From Diatrype stigma (Eukaryota > Ascomycota > Sordariomycetes > Xylariales > Diatrypaceae): a stretch of DNA of 64,000 nt. Under the pieces are notes generated by a model. That model did no database searches and was not told where the DNA came from. It worked only from the letters and a program-made list of their open reading frames with translations. The translations under genes were made by a program, and so were the position numbers. This document shows positions 47,369-60,702 of this stretch, one piece after another. Each line of letters starts with the position of its first letter. The stretch's first letter is position 1. The stretch is taken from NCBI GenBank assembly GCA_022225965.2, contig JAKJXP020000032.1, positions 1 through 64,000 of the forward strand, in the 5' to 3' direction.

Positions 47369-48950
47369 ATGGTATTAAGCTCGAGTGTCACAGTGTGGTC
47401 GTTGACCTTAGCTCTCGCCTATGCACAGGTTGTCCAATGGGGTATCGCGAAGCGGGAGCCTCTGGAACAATCGAACCTCATTCGACGGCAGGCCCGGAGC
47501 ATCGAGGAAATCATCACCAACGACAAAGCAAACGGGGGTTACTTCGCAACGTGTAAGATCGGGACACCCGGCCAGGATGTGACGTTGCAGCTCGACACCG
47601 GGAGCAGCGATATTTGGGTGCCGGCCAGTGACTCGGGCGTGTGCACCAAAGGCCAATCTTCGAAAGGCTGCTTGCTTGGTTCTTGTAAGTATCTAGCAAC
47701 TAACCCCTACGAATGAACTGTCTGCACGATGACTAGAAGCATGGTTCGACTGACACATGGGTCTCGACAAACACATAGATACCGCGGCCATCTCTTCGTC
47801 ATTCGCGGATGCAGGAGAGGGATCATTCAGCATCTCCTATGTCGACGGTAGTTCCGCCCATGGCGACTACTTCACCGACGTTTTCGAGATCGGCGACACG
47901 GCCGTATTGAACATGACGATAGGGCTCGGCCAGGAGACTAACATCCCCTACGGGCTTGTGGGGGTGGGGTATATAATGAACGAGGCGTCGCTGAACGACC
48001 GATACCCCAACCTGCCCGTGCAGATGCAGAAAGAGGGCCTCATCCCCACCGTGGCGTACAGCTTGTGGTTGAACGACCTGGACGCCAGCACGGGCAACAT
48101 TCTCTTCGGCGGCATCGACACGGAGAAATACCAGGGCGACCTCACGCGCATCCAGGTCTACAAGGACCCGCGGTCGAAGATGTACACGTCGTTCCTCGTG
48201 GCACTGACATCGCTGCAGGCGGTCTCGGACACGGGCAGCGACTTCCTGTCCTCGGCCGCGTTCCCCATCTCGGTCGTCCTCGACTCGGGCACCACCCTGA
48301 GCTACCTGCCGACCGACCTGGCGCAGGAGATCTGGCAGGAGGTCGGCGCGCAGTGGTCGGACGAGCTCAACACGGCCGTGCTCCCCTGCAGCCTCGGGGA
48401 CGGCACCGCGGGAGGGTACTTCTCGTTCGGGTTCGCGGGCGCCGGCGGCCCCGTCATCAACGTGACTATGGACGAGCTCGTGCTGCCGCTCGCGCTGGGC
48501 GACACGCAGCCGACGTTCCCGGAGGGCTCGGGCCCGTACGCGGGCCAGACGGCCTGCCGCTTCGGCATTCAGAACTTTAGTTCTTCCACCGGGGCGACCC
48601 CTTTCCTGCTGGGAGACACGTTCCTGCGATCCGCCTACGTCGTCTACGACCTGGTCAACAATGAGGTCGGCCTAGCCCCCACCGATTTCAACGCCACGGA
48701 ATCCAATGTCGTCCCCTTCGCGAGCCACGGCGCGACCATGCCCTCGGCAACGGCGGCGCCCAACCAGGACGCTCTCGGCGAAGGCGGCGACGGCCCGAAC
48801 GCGTCGGGCGAGCCGTCGTACGGCGCCAGCGACGGTTTCAAGGAGCAACTGAATGCGGCCTCCTCCGTGGTTGCTGTTACTGTCTTGGGCTGGCCCCAGC
48901 TTGTTGTGGTTCTCGGTGCTAGTGTGAGCCTTGTCTTCTTGTCTTCATGA
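47369..48950 (+). CDS. GPI-anchored aspartyl protease (yapsin/pepsin family)
   Basis: Exon 1 47369-47684, intron 47685-47778 (GTAAGT...ATAG), exon 2 47779-48950, giving 495 residues. A signal peptide (to about residue 20) is followed by a short propeptide with dibasic RR near residue 42. The two catalytic sites are DTGS (D76) and DSGT (D274). The C-terminus has a Ser/Gly/Asn-rich linker and a hydrophobic tail (WPQLVVVLGASVSLVFLSS), as for GPI attachment. The enzyme probably acts at the cell surface or in the wall. The acceptor at 47778 is the only one seen that keeps the frame; the residue at the junction (Tyr) is unusual, so the exact acceptor is less certain. The ATG at 47369 is preferred because it starts the signal peptide. 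Confidence 0.87.
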
Positions 48951-49992
48951 TATGGGTGGTGGCGTTGAGAAGCTGCTGTGCTACTGAACCTGGGCAGTAA
49001 ACAAAAATAAGGCGAATGGGCGTGGATGGGTATGTTTCTTTTACTTCTTTGGGTTAGTCAGTGGTTAATCAATTGCTTCGGAATAAGTCTAGAGACTGGA
49101 TGGGCCGGATGACTGGACGTCGGAGCGTAACAGATTCAGATAGAATGGTTCAAGGTTGATTGCATGGATGGCGTTTTCTGGGTATGTGGGTAGATACCCT
49201 ACATGAGATACCTTTGTGCTTATTGCTACGGGCCTTTAGTAATCCAACTGTTACTGATCCAGCTGATAATTAGATGTCCTAAAGTTCCGTAGCCATTGTT
49301 GATTATTAGGAAAGGAAGGAAAGGAAACAGAAGGTTTCCTGACCTGTATCTAATTACAATGGAGTGAATTCCTTCGGAATTCACTTTACCTTATCGGACC
49401 TATTATAGCTTATCTCAGGATCCACACCTTTTGGTTTCATCAGTCTCCTTTTCTATACAATTGGTACATTCTATATACTAGGTAGAATAGAACTCCTTTC
49501 CGTAATAAAAAAGGGGGGGACAAACAGTATGATGTGGGGGTGAGCATGTGAGCATGTGAGCATACGCACGGCATGACTGATAACCTGAATAACAGTATAT
49601 CATCAATTGGTCGGTATATGGGATATCACACTATCGATGCGATTAAGCGAGAATACCCCTGGTTCAATTAACGCGTTAAGAGGCTTGGCGGCGTTCTATC
49701 CCGCAAAGGCTAAATTTTTTAAATCCCACGCCGCTGATTGGGGCCTTTGAGTTTGTTAGTGGTGGTTGTTGGAGAGGGAAAATACTTGCAGAAGAAATAC
49801 TTACAGACGATACCTACAGAAAATACAGAAAATACAGAAAATACCACATCCAAGAAGGCGGCAGAGAGCGTGATCTTGTGCCTCTCCCTCCCTTTCCTCT
49901 CGTTTCTAGGCCTCGACCTATTTCTGTGGGTTTTACATAATACAGAGTCTTGTCCTTCTTTTAGCAAGACTTCATTCACAAGACGAGCCAAG
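48951..49992. other. spacer between the protease and mef1
   Basis: No gene is supported. GTGAGCAT repeats occur at 49541-49563 and ACAGAAAAT repeats at 49816-49842. The pyrimidine-rich end probably includes the mef1 leader. Confidence 0.5.
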
Positions 49993-52823
49993 ATGAGGGC
50001 GCAGCGGGCCGTGGCTGCTCTCAATGACGGCCGGGTCTTAGGTTCGAGATGCAGCGCCAGATTCTTGACTATACGCCCTACGATACCTTCGTCCTCCCCG
50101 GCGCCCATGATCGCCGCACCGGTGCAGATCGACGGCCGACGATACTTCAACCTGAGCAGGCCGAGATTTGCTGCCGTCAGTGGGGCTGCCAGCGCAGCGT
50201 AAGTGCAATGCCTTCAACCGTATATGATCATGGTCACAATGGCTTCTGTCCCCAGGTTTGCAGGTGAGGTGGCGCAAGTGGGCTCACGTATATGTCACTC
50301 GATAGGTTAAGGAAAGCTGCCGAAGATGCTGCGAATCTGACCCCAGAGGCTGTCGCTGCCAAGATGAGCCCCGAAGAGAAGCTGCGCTTGTCGAGAGTGC
50401 GCAACATTGGTATTGCCGTATGTTCCCACACACATCTCTCCTGCCTCTATGTGCCCCTCCTTTGCGGCATCGACTGCGACGGTTGGCGCGGGATAAATAG
50501 GTAGCTGGAGCTTTTGGCGAGGACGCTTGCTGAAATCAGAGGGGAACAGGCGCACATCGATAGCGGAAAAACGACAGTGACAGAACGAGTCCTCTTCTAT
50601 ACCGGTCGAATCAAGCAGATACACGAAGTCCGTGGTAAAGATGGTGTCGGGTCCAAGATGGACTCTATGGAGCTCGAGCGAGAAAAGGGAATCACCATCC
50701 AGTCGGCCGCTACATTCTGCGACTGGAAGAAGGTCGAGGACGGCGAGGAGAAGACTTACCACATCAATCTGATCGACACCCCTGGGCATATCGATTTCAC
50801 CATTGAGGTAGAGCGCGCCCTGAGAGTGCTTGACGGCGCCGTCATGATCCTCTGCGCTGTCAGCGGTGTCCAGTCCCAGACCATCACCGTCGACAGACAG
50901 ATGAAGCGGTACAACATTCCCCGACTCAGTTTCGTCAACAAGATGGACCGAATGGGAGCCAACCCCTGGAAGGCCGTCGAGCAGATCAACTCCAAGCTCA
51001 AGTTCCCGGCCGCCGCCATCCAGGTGCCCATTGGCTTGGAGGACCAGCATAAGGGTGTGGTCGATTTGATCCACATGAGATCTATTTACACCGAGGGGCC
51101 GAGGGGAATCCAGGTCCGAGTCGAGGACAAGGTGCCCGAGGATGTCCGGGAGCTCGCCGAGAAGAAGCGCCAGGAGCTCATTGAGAAGCTGGCCGACGTC
51201 GACGACGAGATTGCCGAGATCTTCCTGGACGAGAGGACGCCGACGCCCGAGCAGATCAAGGCGGCCATTCGCCGGGCTACCATCGCGCTGAAGTTCACGC
51301 CCGTCATGATGGGATCTGCCCTCGCCGACAAGTCGATCCAGCCTATGCTCGACGCCGTCTGCGACTACCTGCCGCAGCCGAGCGATATCGAGAACGTGGC
51401 GCTGGACAAGTCCAAGGGCGAGGCGCAGACGAAGCTGGTGCCCTACAACTCGCTGCCGTTCGTCGGCCTGGCGTTCAAGCTGGAAGAGAACAACTACGGC
51501 CAGCTCACGTATATCCGGGTGTACCAGGGCACCTTGCGGAAGGGCACCTACCTGTTCAACTCGAGAACCGACAAGAAGGTCCGAATCCCGCGTATCGTGC
51601 GCATGCACTCCAACGAGCTGGAGGACGTTAGCGAGATCGGCGCCGGTGAGATCTGCGCCGTCTTCGGCGTCGATTGCGCGTCGGGCGACACCTTCACCGA
51701 CGGAAACCTGCCGTACACCATGACGTCCATGTTCGTGCCCGATGCCGTCATGTCCCTCTCCATCAAGCCGAAGAAGACGACCGACGCCGACAACTTCAGC
51801 AAGGCCATGAACCGGTTCCAGCGCGAGGACCCCACGTTCCGGCTGTTCGTCGACGATGAGAGCGAGGAGACCATCATCTCGGGCATGGGCGAGCTGCACC
51901 TGGAGATCTACATCGAGCGTCTGCGCCGCGAGTACAAGGTCGAGTGCGTCACGGGCCAGCCGCGCGTGGCCTACCGCGAGACCATCGTGCAGCGGGCCGA
52001 CTTCGACTACCTGCTGCGGCGGCAGACGGGCGGCCCGGGCGACTTCGCGCGCGTGGGCGGCTGGATCGAGCCGAACCCGGAGAACTCCGAGGCCAACGCG
52101 TTCGAGAACCAGGTGACGGGCGGGTCGATCCCGGACAAGTACATCTCGGCGTGCGGGAAGGGGTTCGAGATCGCGTGCGAGAAGGGCCCGCTGCTGGGCC
52201 ACAAGGTGATCGGGGCGCGCATGGTGGTCAACGACGGAGCGACGCACGTGACGGACTCGTCCGACTTCGCCTTCAACCTGGCGGCGCAGATGGCGTTCCG
52301 CAAGACGTTCCCCGAGGCGGGCGGCCAGGTGCTCGAGCCCCTGATGAAGACGACCATCATGGCGCCCAACGAGTTCCAGGGCAACATCCTGATGCTGATG
52401 AACAAGCGCAACGCCACCATCGTCGACACCGAGATCGGCTCCGAGGACTTCACCCTCATCGCCGACGTCAGCCTCAACGCCATGTTCGGTTTCAGCACCC
52501 AGCTCCGCGCCGCCACCCAGGGCAAGGGCGAGTTCAGCATGGAGTTCAGCCACTACGCTCCCGCCGCGCCGCATCTGCAGTACGTTTCTTTCTCCCCTCC
52601 TTTCCATTTTACCTACATCCCGCCCTAGTAACCCCTTACCCCTTACCCCTTACGTCTTACTCCTTGTTCCTTGTCCCTTTTACTTTACCCTTATCCTACC
52701 CTACCCTACCCTACCCCCTTGAGTTTATGCCCTAGATATTTTGAAAAAGCTTATACTAACAACCCCAACAGACGGGAGCTGATTGCCAAATACCAAGCGG
52801 AGCTCGAGGCCAAGAGGAAGTAG
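49993..52823 (+). CDS. mef1: mitochondrial elongation factor G1
   Basis: Four exons (49993-50198, 50306-50417, 50550-52579, 52772-52823) give 799 residues. The first 60 or so are basic and Ser/Arg-rich, consistent with a mitochondrial targeting peptide. The GTPase motifs are AHIDSGKTT (from residue 107), DTPGHID (about 181) and NKMDR (about 236). EF-G domains II-V follow, including [14 protein letters not shown] and [19 protein letters not shown] near the end. It moves tRNA and mRNA through the mitochondrial ribosome. Intron 2 ends exactly before the Ala of the P-loop block. Exon 4 adds only [16 protein letters not shown]. Exon 2 acceptor (50305) was chosen by phase; the region before it carries a stop in that frame. 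Confidence 0.93.
52627..52727 (+). repeat. CCCCTTA and CCCTA simple repeats inside mef1 intron 3
   Basis: CCCCTTACCCCTTACCCCTTA (in short runs, 52632-52651) and CCCTACCCTACCCTA (about 52697-52713) fill the 192-nt intron. The intron is pyrimidine-rich, which also helps acceptor recognition. Confidence 0.6.
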
Positions 52824-53531
<708 letters not shown>

Positions 53532-54015
53532 TCCTTACTTCAAGGTAACAAGCATTGTCGGTAGCGAATCAAGTTGAAGCGTTTCGAGTGTTCAGCCGAA
53601 CCAACTATGTGTCACCCATTGATGGATACAGAGGAACCCCTAAACTAGACGACCTCGGCAGGCAAGAGCTTTGTTCGAGATTCTGTACCTGTTCTATACT
53701 ATCACTTAACTAACCAGCCAGGTAGGCAGGCAGGCATTCCGATTGGCAACGGTCTCTACTATGTAGGTATATATATATATATTAATCACCTATATATATC
53801 ATGACTAGCCAACTCATCAAATAAATAATGCCGATAAAATTTTATTCTTCTTCTACCAACTACCAACCAACCCTTTCTTTTCTGCCTCCCCCTTTCCGTC
53901 CAAAACTACACTTAAAATGAATTAACTCGCTAGCTACATCCTTCTTGACGAGCTTTTCAACCCAAACACCCAACTACACAATCATTCGCCAGTAAGTAAG
54001 TCTACTTCAACCCCG
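53532..54015. other. spacer right of the gap
   Basis: 3' flank of the MFS gene. A TA repeat lies at about 53766-53781. No other feature is seen. Confidence 0.5.
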
Positions 54016-55635
54016 TCACCCCTTAGCAGCAGCAATCCTCTTCAGCCTCCTCACATGCGCCATCTGAGCCGCAGTGAACAGTGCCGCACCGCCCAGCAGC
54101 GTGGCGCCGGAATACGCGATGAGGTTGGTCCAAGCCGCGCCACCACCATCACCACCACTTTCCTCATTACCACTTCCACCCCGCAGCACCGCGCCCGCGA
54201 TAGGCGTGCCGATCAGCACGGCCGTGCCCGTGAACAGGAACGAGGTGCCCATGCGGGTGCCGAGGCGGCGCAGGTCGGGCGTGAGGGCCGCGATGGCCGA
54301 CGGGGGCAGGCTGGTGACGCCGCCGTTGAAGAAGCCGAAGAGCAGGGCGAAGGCGACGACGCCGCCGAAGCTGCGCACGCCGAGCCAGGCGAAGGCCAGC
54401 ACGGCGGCCCCGAGCGCCGTCGCGGCAAGCACGGCGACCGCCGCCGACGACGACCCACCCACCACCGGCGACCCCGCGAAGTAGTCGGCGAAGACGCTGG
54501 GGAGGATGCGGCCGGGCACGCTGCCGGCGTTGAGGAGCGTGACGAGGTAGGCCGAGTCGAACCCGCCGCCGGAGCCGCCACTGCCGCCGGGGAGCAGGCC
54601 GTGCTGGATGGCGTACAGCTGCAGGTAGAAGTACGGGACGTACAGGCCGACGAAGGCGAGCAAGCCCCCGGCGTTGAAGAGCATGTAGGGGCGGTCGCGG
54701 AGGGCGGTGGCGTCGAAGAGGGCGCGGTGGTGCTTTGGGGGCGGGGCGCGGGGGCGCAGGAAGACGAGCGGGACGGCGGACAGGGCGAGCAGGACGAAGG
54801 CGATGACGCGGGTGGCCCAGGGGAAGCCGAGGACGGGCTGCAGGCGGCTGAAGATGACGGGAAAAACGATGCCGGCGAGCGGGCTGCCGGCCGACTGCAG
54901 CCCCAGGGCGACGGCGCGGCGGCGCGCGAAGTACTGGCTGAGGATGGCGGCCGACGGCAGGAACAGCAGGCCGCAGCCGATGCCGATGCAGAACCCCTGC
55001 GCCAGCAGCACCTGCCAGTAGGCCGTGCACAGGGAGGTCATGAATAGACCGAAGACGACGAGGAAGGTGCCCGACGCCATCAGCGCGCGGAAGTGGCCGG
55101 CGTCGAAGAGCGGGCCCGACACGGCGCCCAGCAGAAGCAGCAGCGCGCCCTGCACCGACCCGATCCAGCTGATGGCCGAGGAGCTGTGGTCCGACAGCAG
55201 CGAAGTCTCGTAGTACGTCTGGAACACCCCGAAGCTGTTCACGAGGCCCCACGTGTCCATCATCACCACGAAGGACGCCGCCACCTGCATCCAGGCCTCC
55301 CAGCCGCCGTCGGGCACGGGGCCGGCGGTGAATGGTGGTGGCGGTGGTGGTGGAGGGTGGGGAGAAGTTGGCGTTGGCGTTGGCGTGGCGTCGACATCCG
55401 TGTTGTTGTTGGTGGTGCCGGTGCCGGTGCCGGTGTCATCGATCAAGGGGGTTCCGTAACCCGAGGGATCTTTCCCCTCGATTTCGATTTTCTCGGATTC
55501 CGGTCCGGTTCCGGCTCCGGCTCCAGTTCCGGTTCGGGGATCGAGACCTTCGATGGAGGATGCAGCCCCGCTGTCGCCGGGGACAGGTTCTATGATGATG
55601 CCGCTCTCCTTCGCCATCATAGACGACATCGTCAT
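54016..55635 (-). CDS. MFS transporter, monocarboxylate transporter (MCT) type
   Basis: A single exon; the first ATG in frame is at 55635, giving 539 residues (the frame is also open to a GTG at 55653). About 95 residues of acidic low-complexity sequence with GTGTGT and TPTPTPT runs and a PPPPPPPP tract lead to PDGGWEAWMQVAASF, the MCT signature at the first membrane segment. Around 12 hydrophobic segments follow, with loop motifs such as QYFARRRAVALGLQSAGSP between TM4 and TM5 and TALRDRPYML in the central loop. It probably carries a monocarboxylate or a related small molecule across the plasma membrane. The end is RRLKRIAAAKG. No clear partner gene is adjacent. Confidence 0.88.
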   Translation of the reverse strand: MTMSSMMAKESGIIIEPVPGDSGAASSIEGLDPRTGTGAGAGTGPESEKIEIEGKDPSGYGTPLIDDTGTGTGTTNNNTDVDATPTPTPTSPHPPPPPPPPFTAGPVPDGGWEAWMQVAASFVVMMDTWGLVNSFGVFQTYYETSLLSDHSSSAISWIGSVQGALLLLLGAVSGPLFDAGHFRALMASGTFLVVFGLFMTSLCTAYWQVLLAQGFCIGIGCGLLFLPSAAILSQYFARRRAVALGLQSAGSPLAGIVFPVIFSRLQPVLGFPWATRVIAFVLLALSAVPLVFLRPRAPPPKHHRALFDATALRDRPYMLFNAGGLLAFVGLYVPYFYLQLYAIQHGLLPGGSGGSGGGFDSAYLVTLLNAGSVPGRILPSVFADYFAGSPVVGGSSSAAVAVLAATALGAAVLAFAWLGVRSFGGVVAFALLFGFFNGGVTSLPPSAIAALTPDLRRLGTRMGTSFLFTGTAVLIGTPIAGAVLRGGSGNEESGGDGGGAAWTNLIAYSGATLLGGAALFTAAQMAHVRRLKRIAAAKG

Positions 55636-58600
55636 CGTCGCTGTAGTATTCACTGTTCTGGTCCGTCCGTCTGTTTGTCTGTCTATCTAGCTCACTTGTC
55701 GAGAAGAAGAATATCCTGTATCCTTCGATCTTACACGTTTGGACCGAAAACTGGAATGCTGCCCTAGGGCTCGCTTTGAACCGGTTAAAGATGCGTCTGT
55801 GTGGTGTGGCAACTCCTCGGCTGATCGACGACCCCTCCCCCTTGTCTACTACCACCTATACCGAAGGACGTTCCGGGACCGATGACCGATGACCGACCCC
55901 ACGTTGTCGGAATCCTAGTTTCCAGCCAGCCCGCACTTCCTTCCGATATTTCGAGATGTGGGATTCTTGCTAATGCCGCCGTCTTTTATAATTACTGGCA
56001 GACCAATGTTCAAAGCGAACAACTGAGCCACAGTTTCATCCCAACTGCCTGAAAGATATGAACAATGCTACTCGATATAGCAGATCCCTGTTAAGGGGAC
56101 TAGGGTATGGCAAGGGATCAACGGATAGATGTGAAGACGCAATGCAAAGCCTGGCCGGGAAGTCCTCACATGCTAACTACTTAGTAGCTATCTAGGTATG
56201 AACCAGGTAGGCGGCACTCCCGCATCCACGGGGGCTCCTTCTATATCTATATGTATGGTAAGGTATGATGCATGTACGCATATGACATGGAGTAGAGCAT
56301 AGGTAGTCAAGTAAGTAGGGAAGTAGGGAAAGCGTTGATAGGGGGGGAGGTAGGTAGTATCTATGTATTACAAATATGCCTTGTTTATTAAGCGGCAAGC
56401 CGTTTATTAAGCAGCAAGACAGACGCACGCACGCACGCACGCAAGCGGTCAAGTGAATGAGTGAATAGCCTCGGGAAATTCCACCTTTGCGTGAGTGTGT
56501 TTCGTTTCAGTCCAGTACATTGCAGTTAGATACTCAGACAGACAGATAGACAGACACACACACACATGCGCGTGGGCGGGCACTCACACACCACAGCACG
56601 CGCATGCATTGTACATATAATAATACCTAGGTATAGCTTAGGGTAGGGGTTTTGCGACTTTCATTCCTTATTCTCACTTGTCAGTGGATGCCAACCCGGG
56701 AAATGTCTCATCTTGGGTCGACCCCTAGAAGAATAAAGGCAGGGGACTTAGTAAGGAAACCTCCGAGGCCCCTCGGGAGAGGGGGGGTGGGGGACCTTGT
56801 CGAATGAAGAGGGGGGAGGGGGTTAAACGGGAAAAGAAGCTCGAAGATTTGATGATAAAACAGGTTCGAGCGGAAAACCAGACACAGACGGGAAGGGAGA
56901 AAAAAAAAAAAAAAAAAGAAAAGAAAAGGAGAGAGAGAGGCTTCATGACCCTACCAGGACTGCGACTTAACAGACCATGCACTTAATAAAAGCCGGCAAT
57001 ATGACCAAGAAGAAGAAAGACCGACGGGAGATCTAGTATCCAATAGCTCGGTAGGATATTCGATTAATGATCTCCATAGTCCACCATGCTATATAATTAT
57101 TCATATAATGCCCACACACCTCACAAGATCTAGGGTTCTCCTGGAAGATGTTCTATAGCCTCGAGCCCTACTACCGGGTATGTCCCTCCCTACCCTACCC
57201 TACCTACCCAAGTACATAGTCTACATAGTAGAATACCTTAGTATGGGCGATCTCCCGGGACGGCCCATCGCATTGGCGAGAGGGAAAGAAAGTGCCGGAT
57301 GATCGATTGGGCGACGATTGCTTTGCTTTTCTTTCTGTAAGCTTATTTATTTATTTATTCATCTCCTGCACCGCGCGGCACTGCTGCCCACTGACTACAC
57401 TGCGGCGGCACTGCACATCTTGCTGCACCGTTGATCTTCGTCTGCATTGGATGCTGCATGCAGATATTGCACCTATGCATTACCTACCTATCCTATAGTT
57501 GGTTGGCTTGGCTTGGTTTGGTCTGGTTGGATGGATGGATGGACAAGCACGCGCGGAAGTACCTGCGCTCTCGATGGGAAGTAGGTCGATCGATACGCAG
57601 TGTCGTTGAAGAGTTTCATCTCAAGTCAGCCAGTCATGTACTTGCCACCTCTTACCAACTCTGTAGGCAGTTCTTTTGCATGCATGCGGTGAACGATGCT
57701 CGCTGGCATGCATCAAAAGCTGGCGATATTCTATATCCATATACCTAGACCTTCATGTCTTCACCCCGTTGCACTACGAATATGTAAGTCAGGCAAGCTA
57801 GATAATTCCCTACTCAATATAACCAGCGCAAGCAAGCACGAGGCAAAGCAAGCCGACCGTTGGACCGTTTCCATGTTGCCCACAACGTCGACCCCTACCA
57901 ACACACTTTGTCTGAGTTGTCTGTCTCACCGTCGAGCGCCCCCGTTGGCTGAATCGCAGGCGGGTGAAAGTTCACAACTTTGGTCATAGGTATAAGGCTG
58001 CTTTCCGATAAAACCACTCTATCGATCTACATACGGCGCTGCTGTGCGACTGTTACAGCTCAAGCCATCCGAAGCCTCCTCGAGGCGAGTTGGAACGGCA
58101 CGTAGGTACTTGGGTAGGTAGTCTAAACCACCACCGGCATGCCGTCCAGTCTTTACGCCCCGCGTACGCATCGAAGGTAGTACATCCATGGGATGCAGGT
58201 CTCACATCTAAGACACAGACATATGACGGGGAGGCGAGGGGAGAACGCCGGTTGTATTGGGAGTTTAGATTAAATTCTAAAGCTACCTCTCTACCTCTGC
58301 TTACCTGTAAGCTGTACCTACCATGAGTAAGTAGGGTAGCATCGAGCGAGAGATGGGCATATGACGCGAGCCAAGCAGAAAAGCATCTGAGGTGAAGCAA
58401 GAGCGAAAACCTATGTCTGTTATTTGCTATAATATGCGATGCATTGGAGCAAGGCCCTGGCGTTTTGACTACCGTGGTTACTACTGAGTAAGTAGGTATA
58501 GGTAAGTATATAGCCCACTCCATTTACTCAAGTCGACAGACAGGTACGATAAATAGACCTGGAAGTAATTTCATTCATAGATCGCTCCTTGTTCGTGTCT

Positions 58601-59178
58601 CAAAGAGTTTTCGAGGCCCCGGCTATCGCATCGGGAACATCTTCCTCGTCTGTCTGACCGAACTTCCCTACCTACATCCAACCAGACGCCTTGTGTAACT
58701 CGCACAACAGCTCAAACCAGATAAAACGAACAGACAAAAATCGTGTGCGCTGTGCTTGCTATGCTGTGCTGTGCTGTGCTGTGCTGTGCGCGCGCGCTTG
58801 CTCGCTCGCTCGTTCGTTCACCCGAATCCGAAACCCCCCTTTCCGCGTACCTATTCATCCCTTCCCTTTCTCGTCGTATCATAATTCCAGGACTCCAGGG
58901 GTATGGGATGGAGCCGTGCAGATCAAATCGATCAAATCATAGTAAATCAGTTGCAGGGAACCTCGGATATACATGTTCCAGTAAAGCAAGTGACAACGAA
59001 TCGGCCACCCGTTCGTTCTAGATCATATACCAATCTCATCCCCGCCTTCATCCGGTGAACCAACCATTATCATGGTCGAAATCATCATGGTGAAATGTGG
59101 GGGAGAGAAACCCCTCCCCTAATCCCCCTTCTCGTTCAGATATTTAAAAAAAGGCTATATCCATTGAGGGGCATCTTA
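55636..59178. other. 3.5-kb gene-poor spacer
   Basis: Only short frames on both strands (longest 156 codons at 58053-58523, minus, without recognisable content). Many simple repeats occur: CACG near 56418-56441, poly-A 56900-56916, CTGTG and GCTC/GTTC near 58764-58819. Confidence 0.5.
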
Positions 59179-60702
59179 TTATCGGCGCTCATTCCCACTG
59201 GAGCCCGAATCTCCCGGCTCGATCACAATCTGCGGGAGGCTTCCAATGCGGAGACTAGGCAGCCGTGGAACGCCGCCAACACCTCTAGCAGAGGACTGAA
59301 CGGAAGTCCGTGCGCCTCTCCTGTCATCCGAGTTCTCCGCGCTGGTAGTCGACAGATCCCCATCACCACCCACGCGATCGGCCAGATCCGCTGACGCGCG
59401 GGTGTTGGCGCTGTGGGCGCTCAGTCTGCGCTCCCACTCCGACGTCGGCCCAGGTCCCGGGTAATTCGGCGGCGGCTCGTTGAACGCGGGCGTGTTCGAC
59501 CCGGACCTGACATCGTCGAGGCTGACCTCCTCGTAATCGGGCGGGCTCTGCGTCGGCAGCATGCCGATCTCGCCCAGGTCCGATTCGACGATGATTTCCG
59601 GGCTGGAGCCCGCGAAGGTGTGCGAGTTCGACATTCGCGGCGTCGCGGCTCCGGATCGGGGAAGGCCGCCCGTGGAGAGACCCGGTGAGGGTAAGCCCGA
59701 CTCGCTGTCGAGGCTGAGGATGGAGCTGGTACTCCGCTCTCGCTGGTGCATGGACGGCGGCGGCTGCGGATGCTCGTGCGTCGTATGCGTGGACGGCGCC
59801 GTCATGCTCGCCGCGTCGGACAAGAGCCCGATTCGCTCGCTGTCCGTGCTGCCGGCGCGTATTCGCGTGCCGTCGTGCCGGGCGATGCCGAGCTCGTGGT
59901 AGCTGACGCTGGAGACGGCGCGTTGCCGGCGCTCCTTCGCCTGCACGTGGGCCTGGCGTAGCTCATCGACGGCATTACTATTACTGACACTAGACCGGCC
60001 CTGGGCGCGCAACTCGGCCAGCGCCACCATGTCGCCCCGCCGTCTCGCCTCTTCCCTCATCCGCCTCCGCTCTTCGCGCTGCGCAAGTTGTTGTCGCCGC
60101 TCGACTCGGACCTGGTATAAGGCTTCCATCTCCTCGTCCCGCATCGCCTCGATATCCTCGGCCGTGGGGCACTCCACGACGGTGTCGACGCCGCCGCGCT
60201 CCCCTTCCCGGCCTAGCACCTGCTCGTTTTCATTCGGATTGTGCCGGTATGCCGGCAACGTCAGGACGGACCGGACCGAGGCCTCTCTGGTGACGTGGCC
60301 CGACGCATTGCTGGCGTTACGATGGGGATTTCGCTGGGATCCGGCCGGTGCGTTGGTATTGGCAGGCGTCCCGATTTGCTGGACGGATAGTTCGGAGCCC
60401 GACGTTTGTTCGTATTTGCCCCTCTTCGAGCTTGATATCCCCTTCTTTCGCCTTAGGAACCAGATGACGACGATGGCACAGATAAGCGCTGCAAAGACAC
60501 CGATGACCTGTTTGCGGGCGGACAATCGCTGTTAGTAAGTGTGACCGCTACGAGGCGCGAGCGCGCATGCAAGTACGAGCGAGCGCCCTAAGGAGATTAC
60601 TAGAAATAGTAGAATAGTTATATGATGACATACGATATACATCGTAGTGGAGACCATGCCACGATCGTTTTGATCTCCTGGAGGAGATTGCCGCCTCGCC
60701 AT
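59179..60702 (-). CDS. single-pass membrane protein with cytosolic PY motifs
   Basis: Exons 60702-60634 and 60528-59179 (intron 94 nt, donor GTATGT, acceptor CTAACAG) give 472 residues. The first exon supplies MARRQSPPG...TTMYI; the join gives RLSARKQVIGV, which leads into a membrane segment (about residues 31-46, GVFAALICAIVVIWFL) and basic residues. The rest is cytosolic: a coiled-coil-like Glu/Arg/Gln stretch (about residues 140-190, MEALYQVRVERRQQLAQREER), Ser-rich low-complexity parts, and two PY motifs, PPDY and PPNY, which bind WW domains of Rsp5/NEDD4-type ubiquitin ligases. It may be a membrane adaptor for ubiquitination; the family is not identified. Without the first exon the frame begins at a TTG, so the intron is needed for an ATG start. 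Confidence 0.75.

Noticed and set aside
47685..47778. Acceptor sites at 47735 and 47738 of the protease intron
   Set aside because: Both lead straight into an in-frame stop; only the acceptor at 47778 keeps the frame.
50307..52607. 766-codon open frame on the minus strand
   Set aside because: It lies exactly opposite mef1; high GC at third codon positions leaves the antisense frame open. No domain is seen in it.
52632..52713. Internal telomere repeat
   Set aside because: Units are CCCCTTA and CCCTA, not the CCCTAA/TTAGGG of most filamentous fungi, and they lie in an intron with gene sequence on both sides.
54055..55252. Long frames on both strands over the MFS gene
   Set aside because: Shadow frames of a GC-rich gene; the MFS frame explains the region.
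58053..58523. 156-codon minus-strand ORF
   Set aside because: No signal, domain or splice context; composition like the surrounding spacer.
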